A stretch of 17,229 bases of DNA, taken from JAUVIB01 sp964424545 (GTDB taxonomy: Bacteria > Calditrichota > Calditrichia > Calditrichales > Calditrichaceae). The notes beneath the pieces are model-generated. The model searched no databases. It was given only the letters and a program-made list of their open reading frames with translations, and was not told the DNA's origin. The DNA lies in the NCBI GenBank assembly GCA_964424545.1, contig CAYRJN010000074.1, forward strand, positions 1 through 17,229, written 5' to 3'. Below are positions 13,416 to 17,229 of the stretch, one piece after another (the stretch's first letter is position 1; every line of letters begins with the position of its first letter). The translations under genes were made by a program, and so were the position numbers.

Positions 13416-14837
13416 CTACATACGATTTCTATTTTTTTGCTTTCGCTTTTTTTTTGATTCGGTAAAGAGCTTTAGAGAAAATCCGAGAACTAATTTTAGG
13501 CTTTTGTAGTCAATATTTGCCATGGTTATATTGCCAAGCAAATTATTCTCTAAAGAGGCGGTAGGGTAGTTAATAATTTGTTGTGCTTTTTCTTTACCGA
13601 AAGCGTACATAAGGCCGGTATTCATATTGAGCCATTTATATGAAAATACCGTACCGATCGTAATTTGATAGATATCCCAATCCGATAGAGAAATACTGGT
13701 AAACGACCCTGGAGGCGTAGAGGTAAAATTTGTTGTGGCGCCGCCGAATAAAGAAAAATGGTTGTTAAAAATATGTTCCCAGCCTAAACCGACGTTGGTT
13801 ACCGACTTATATTCTTGCATTAAGGATAGTTGTTCCTTTTCTCCCGTTGTTTTGTTTATTATTTCGGGTAATTCCAAATGGTTAAAAGGTTTAACTTTTG
13901 CAAACCATTCTATACTGAAATGAACCTGTGAATTGTTAAACTTAAAAGAAGAACCGGCTCCGATTGTCCATGAAGACGGATAATTTGCTTTTACATCTTT
14001 GATAAAATAGGCATCCATATAGTTCGTGTCATTATTCAAACTTGACCCATTTTGATCAATAAAAGTTTCATTTACATAATAATCGCCGAACCCAAATAGA
14101 TTTATACTGGGTAGAGTGATTGTTAATCCGTATTTTACGGGCGAATAATTAAAAAAAAGGCCGAATTTTGATAATGTTCTGATATTATAGCTGTTTATAA
14201 ATTGAGTTAAGTGGGTTAACGGTATAGAATGATCGTCGGTTAATGCTTGCGAGTCAATGTCAAATCCGGTATAGAGCCCAAAGTAGCAGAAATATTGCGT
14301 TAAGCCAAAACCGACATTTTTGCCAAGCAATTTAGAATAAGTGAGTCCCATCCATGTTTCGTTAACATCCCATCCAATTTGGCTCATTCCGGAGTATTGA
14401 TCGTTTCCAGGACCGGCCGTTGCAATGTCTCGTAAGTCGTTCGCAGAAGCGTATACTCTGAATTTCATACGTTTTCTCACTAATATTGAATAGACCAGTC
14501 GATCTTTCGGGTCTTGGCTGAAAGAAAATAAACCGGCAAATAAATCGGGCGGCGTATCCCCGCGTAAAGATTTAAAATCATGGCCGTTTCCACCTCCGTC
14601 CTTAAATCGAAAGCGAGTAAGAGAAACACTTTTGGAGCCGGTAATAAATTCCGGATTTTTCATCAAAGCGATTGCTCCCGGATTATAATAGGTTGCGCTC
14701 AAATCGAGTATACTGCCGATAACAGCCCCTCCGAGATAAAATGAATTGGTTCCGTATTGCTGAGACCAATATTGGGTGTCTTGGGAAAAAGATGTATTAT
14801 ATAAAATAAAGATGATTAAAAGTCCTATTTTCCTCAT
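13416..14837 (-). CDS. Outer-membrane beta-barrel, FadL/OmpP1-like
   Basis: A 473-residue protein with a signal peptide (MRKIGLLIIFILYNTSFSQ). The N-terminal AVIGSILDLSATYYNPGAIA is the hallmark of the FadL/OmpP1 family of hydrophobic-compound porins (compare DASATYYNPAG). The remainder alternates short aromatic-ended strands (WTIGAGSSFKF, VHFSIEWFAKV, FSLFGGATTNF, ITIGTVFSYKW) as expected for a barrel. I chose the ATG at 14837 because GGAG lies 6 bases upstream and the signal peptide starts there; a longer in-frame ATG at 14870 overlaps the cyclase end. The tail (KKKRKQKNRNRM) is strongly basic and unusual for a barrel. It is 13 bases after the cyclase gene, hence probably an operon. Confidence 0.75.
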   Translation of the reverse strand: MRKIGLLIIFILYNTSFSQDTQYWSQQYGTNSFYLGGAVIGSILDLSATYYNPGAIALMKNPEFITGSKSVSLTRFRFKDGGGNGHDFKSLRGDTPPDLFAGLFSFSQDPKDRLVYSILVRKRMKFRVYASANDLRDIATAGPGNDQYSGMSQIGWDVNETWMGLTYSKLLGKNVGFGLTQYFCYFGLYTGFDIDSQALTDDHSIPLTHLTQFINSYNIRTLSKFGLFFNYSPVKYGLTITLPSINLFGFGDYYVNETFIDQNGSSLNNDTNYMDAYFIKDVKANYPSSWTIGAGSSFKFNNSQVHFSIEWFAKVKPFNHLELPEIINKTTGEKEQLSLMQEYKSVTNVGLGWEHIFNNHFSLFGGATTNFTSTPPGSFTSISLSDWDIYQITIGTVFSYKWLNMNTGLMYAFGKEKAQQIINYPTASLENNLLGNITMANIDYKSLKLVLGFSLKLFTESKKKRKQKNRNRM

Positions 14838-14850
14838 ATAACTCCGCTGT

Positions 14851-15948
14851 TCACTTATGGTGAAATTCATTTTCGTCTTTTTCTCTTATGCTGTACAATT
14901 TAACCGGTATACTTTTGCCTTTCAATGTAACGGGGCCGATGAATATCTTTTCAAAATTATCAGGCAATTCTATGCGGTTTAGAATATTTTCGGAGGTTAA
15001 AAAATGGGTGTTATATTGATTGCATAGGCTTTGTATTCTTGCCGCGGTATTAATTGCGTCGCCATGATAGGCAATCTCTCTTTTTATATTGCCTACTTCA
15101 GTAGCGGTTACGGTTCCCATATTTAATCCGGCTTTAAATTCCGGCAGCAGTCCATAATTATATTTAAAATAATCTTTTCTCTCTCTAATCAAATGGTCAA
15201 AACGGAAAAAGAATAAAATAGCGTTTAATTTTTTTAAACCTACCGTCGATTTCCATGTAATAACGGCTTCGTCGCCTACGTATTGATAAATTTCAGCCTC
15301 ATAATCGTAAATGATTTTGTTTAATTCATAAAAACAATCTTGTATAAGAAGACTGTATTTAATATGTCCCAATTCTTCCGCATAAGTTGTGGATGATTTT
15401 AAATCGATAAAAAGAAATATGCGTTCTTCCACAACCGGTTTGGAATATTTGCCGAGAAAAAGCGGCAGCAAATAGCCGGGTCCGAACTTCTTCTTCATTT
15501 CGTTAATAAAATTAATCAACAAACTGACAACCATAGAATAAATAAAAAAGACAACATAAATTCTGATAATGGCTGTTTTTAGATTTTGTTCGATGGCGTC
15601 AATTTGCATACGGTTATAATTCATATTAATCGAATAGATAACCAAAATAATAAAAATAACGGTTATGGAGATAAAATAGAGAAAAAACTTGAGCGAAAAG
15701 AGATAGAAGAGAGAATGGTTGCTAAATTCTTTTTTATTAACAAACGAATCGATTAATCCTAACAACATGCCGATTATCACGGCGACAACACTGAAAATCA
15801 ACATTTGTTGCCAAATTGAAATATTTTCGCGAACGATATTATCAATCGCCCAACGATTAACGCCAACTTCAAATATAAGAACAAATAGATTATAAGCGAT
15901 GATCCAGCTGATAATCTGAAACAGGATATATTTATTTCTAAATTTCAT
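14851..15948 (-). CDS. Membrane-anchored class III adenylate/guanylate cyclase
   Basis: A 365-residue protein. Four membrane spans at about residues 7-29, 48-68, 80-105 and 127-147 precede a class III nucleotide cyclase catalytic domain (about 176-355). Metal-binding Asp182 is in FLFIDLKSSTTYAEEL, and Asp226 in YQYVGDEAVITW. Lys272 in FKAGLNMG is at the purine-selecting position, and Asn300 and Arg304 in GDAINTAARIQ are the transition-state residues, so the domain looks active, probably making cAMP. The layout resembles many bacterial sensor cyclases, but there is no known sensor domain in the membrane part. The start at 15948 is the first good ATG. It is followed by the barrel gene with 13 bases between. 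Confidence 0.88.
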   Translation of the reverse strand: MKFRNKYILFQIISWIIAYNLFVLIFEVGVNRWAIDNIVRENISIWQQMLIFSVVAVIIGMLLGLIDSFVNKKEFSNHSLFYLFSLKFFLYFISITVIFIILVIYSINMNYNRMQIDAIEQNLKTAIIRIYVVFFIYSMVVSLLINFINEMKKKFGPGYLLPLFLGKYSKPVVEERIFLFIDLKSSTTYAEELGHIKYSLLIQDCFYELNKIIYDYEAEIYQYVGDEAVITWKSTVGLKKLNAILFFFRFDHLIRERKDYFKYNYGLLPEFKAGLNMGTVTATEVGNIKREIAYHGDAINTAARIQSLCNQYNTHFLTSENILNRIELPDNFEKIFIGPVTLKGKSIPVKLYSIREKDENEFHHK

Positions 15949-16314
15949 AAACTATTCATTCCACTTAAGTTATTGTACAGGGATTCTAAAAACCAACCTG
16001 TTTGGAGTATTTTCAATATTATTTTTAGAATATTTTTTATATGTACACAATTTTAGATTCCCTCTTTCGAAGGAATGACAAGCGTCGGCGTTTATTCCTT
16101 TCCCCCCCCCACAATTTGTCATTCCGCAATCACATTCACTACTCATTCCCGAACGTTTTTATCGGGAATCTGAATCTTCCTATTCATGATTCGGCTCCTT
16201 CGATTCATCGGCGAATTATACGTTGGCGATTCTACTCGCACTATTTTCATTAATCACTTTGCAAAGTTATATTCTTTGTAAAGCTATGTTCATAAAACTG
16301 TGTAAAAACGATTG
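15949..16314. other. Intergenic region with repeat fragments
   Basis: No gene. AGATTCCCTCTTTCGAAGGA (16053-16072) followed by ATGACA, and the minus-strand element ending TGTCATTCC (near 16126-16134), look like copies of the AGATT-to-GGAATGACA element seen near 12560. ATTCCCGA/TCGGGAAT (16145-16152, 16162-16169) is an 8-bp hairpin. Nine C in a row at 16102-16110 may be slippery. Confidence 0.45.
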
Positions 16315-17229
16315 TTATAACGCTATTTTAATAGCTCTTGCCAGTCGTCGTCCCCATTCTTCGGGCGGTGGTATAACTTTATTGAGCTGTTCGATGCTGT
16401 CCATCCAGTCGCATAGCCCCATAATGCTGGCAAAGTCGATAAGTCCGTATAGGCTGCCGAACCCCGACACAACAAAAAGGGCTTCGCCGTCTAACATAAC
16501 GCCGCGATAATCTTCATTTTGCGAACCGACAGTCAGATAATATACGGCCTGGTCCTGCTCTTCGGGCGTCAGCGCCGAATAGAAATCGAGGATCATGGGC
16601 GTGGCCGTTTTTATCAGATCGTTTGCGGCTTTTTTTACGTCATAATAAGCCTGTTCGTTTCTCGTATGTTCCGTTTCCTGTAAGATATATAAACGGATTA
16701 CTTCGGCCCATCCCGGTTTAACGAGCAGTTTTTCCCAACCTTGAGAAGAGGTGAAAAATTGCGCTTTGGAATGTAGTTTCGGTCTGCGTATCTCTTTCTC
16801 TTTAATCAATCGTTTTATGGAATAATTTTTAAACATCGAAACAGTATCGGCCAATACCGCATAAACGGAAGGATCGAAATGGTACAAGTCGCGCAAAAAT
16901 TTATATTTTTTAAAATTCTTATTGATGATTCGCACTTTGCCGCGAATGTCGTCCACATCCACATTGGGGTTGTAGATGCCGGTTTTAAGCATTCCTCCGG
17001 AAAAAGCGATTTCATCTTTAAATAACTTTTCCATTAATATGTTTCGGGTTAACAATTCATAAGCGCGCGACATTTGCGGCGCGCCGGCGCTTGGGGCGCA
17101 CTCTAATGAAGGTGCTATGATAAATACGCGTAGGCCACGTAAAGCCGCGCTGGCCAGCATGCCGCCCCAAAGGGGTGAGTTCCATAACGAATCGGGAATT
17201 TTAAGAATGGAGCCCTTTGGCATGAGGGT
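16315..17229 (-). CDS. Unrecognised protein, 5' end beyond the window
   Basis: The frame is open to the right edge of the window, so the start is probably outside it; an ATG at 17223 is inside but may be internal. I do not recognise it with certainty. The start PLWGGMLASAALRGLRVFII then APSLECAPSAGAPQMSRAYEL is reminiscent of phospholipase D-like enzymes near their second domain, but no HxKxxxxD pair is visible, so that is a weak idea. The C-terminal half (helical, DLIKTATPMILDFYSALTPEEQDQ; Gly-rich FVVSGFGSLYGLIDFAS) is unfamiliar. It ends in KIIPP-like PEEWGRRLARAIK. The gene is minus-strand and separated from the cyclase by a repeat-rich gap. Confidence 0.6.
   Translation of the reverse strand, partial: TLMPKGSILKIPDSLWNSPLWGGMLASAALRGLRVFIIAPSLECAPSAGAPQMSRAYELLTRNILMEKLFKDEIAFSGGMLKTGIYNPNVDVDDIRGKVRIINKNFKKYKFLRDLYHFDPSVYAVLADTVSMFKNYSIKRLIKEKEIRRPKLHSKAQFFTSSQGWEKLLVKPGWAEVIRLYILQETEHTRNEQAYYDVKKAANDLIKTATPMILDFYSALTPEEQDQAVYYLTVGSQNEDYRGVMLDGEALFVVSGFGSLYGLIDFASIMGLCDWMDSIEQLNKVIPPPEEWGRRLARAIKIAL

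Noticed and set aside
16041..16510. Small plus-strand reading frames at 16041-16510
   Set aside because: They read through intergenic repeats and the antisense of the partial gene at the right edge; low-complexity and no ribosome site.
1..17229. tRNA, rRNA, CRISPR array or complete insertion sequence
   Set aside because: I looked for cloverleaf ends, spaced direct repeats and transposase motifs and saw none; only structured intergenic repeats and one tandem duplication.

Overview
The window is AT-rich bacterial DNA, probably from the Calditrichota / Ignavibacteria / Bacteroidota-like (FCB) group. The evidence is a secreted protein with a type IX secretion (Por) sorting domain of the NYPNPFNP class, a FadL/OmpP1-like outer-membrane barrel and a lipoprotein. 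Sigma-54-type promoters suggest RpoN is present. No rRNA, tRNA, CRISPR array or intact transposase was seen.

Layout. (1) 1-1440 is sparse: one small unrecognised gene, a c-type cytochrome remnant with no export signal on the minus strand, and non-coding DNA. (2) 1430-4804 is a compact sulfur operon: a MerR-type regulator with a cysteine/tryptophan-rich tail, a sulfide:quinone oxidoreductase-like flavoprotein, a DUF1641 protein, a one-cysteine TusE/DsrC protein and a DsrE2-type protein, closed by a strong intrinsic terminator. A consensus -24/-12 promoter precedes it, followed by two 18-bp CTACAT-N6-ATGTAG palindromes that would cover the transcription start. (3) 4964-5431 encodes a second regulator with the same cysteine/tryptophan-rich tail. 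(4) 5892-11690 is a metal-handling cluster: an enhancer-like dyad, a second -24/-12 promoter, DUF302, a SHOCT membrane protein, a CopB-type P1B ATPase, two paralogous LECC-motif miniproteins, a Met/His-rich type IX-secreted protein, a Cys/His-rich membrane miniprotein and a MerR regulator with the mercury-type Cys triad. (5) 11639-15948, minus strand, holds an orphan lipoprotein and a two-gene unit of a membrane class III nucleotide cyclase and an outer-membrane barrel. A partial unrecognised gene runs off the right edge.

Two genes in the metal cluster are interrupted in ways that look recent or reversible. The CopB reading frame is broken by a perfect 37-bp tandem duplication inside its His-rich N-terminus. 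The secreted Met/His-rich protein has one in-frame TAA in an otherwise continuous frame.

How it may work together (inference): SQR would oxidise sulfide at the membrane, and TusE/DsrE2 with DUF1641 would receive or carry the sulfane sulfur. DUF302, SHOCT, CopB, the LECC proteins and the secreted Met/His-rich protein would bind and export a soft metal, probably copper. The two Cys-rich MerR paralogs, the related CTACA/TGTAG half-sites and the two sigma-54-like promoters suggest common control of both parts by reactive sulfur or thiophilic metal. No mononuclear cuproenzyme, mercuric reductase or sigma-54 activator is encoded in the window.
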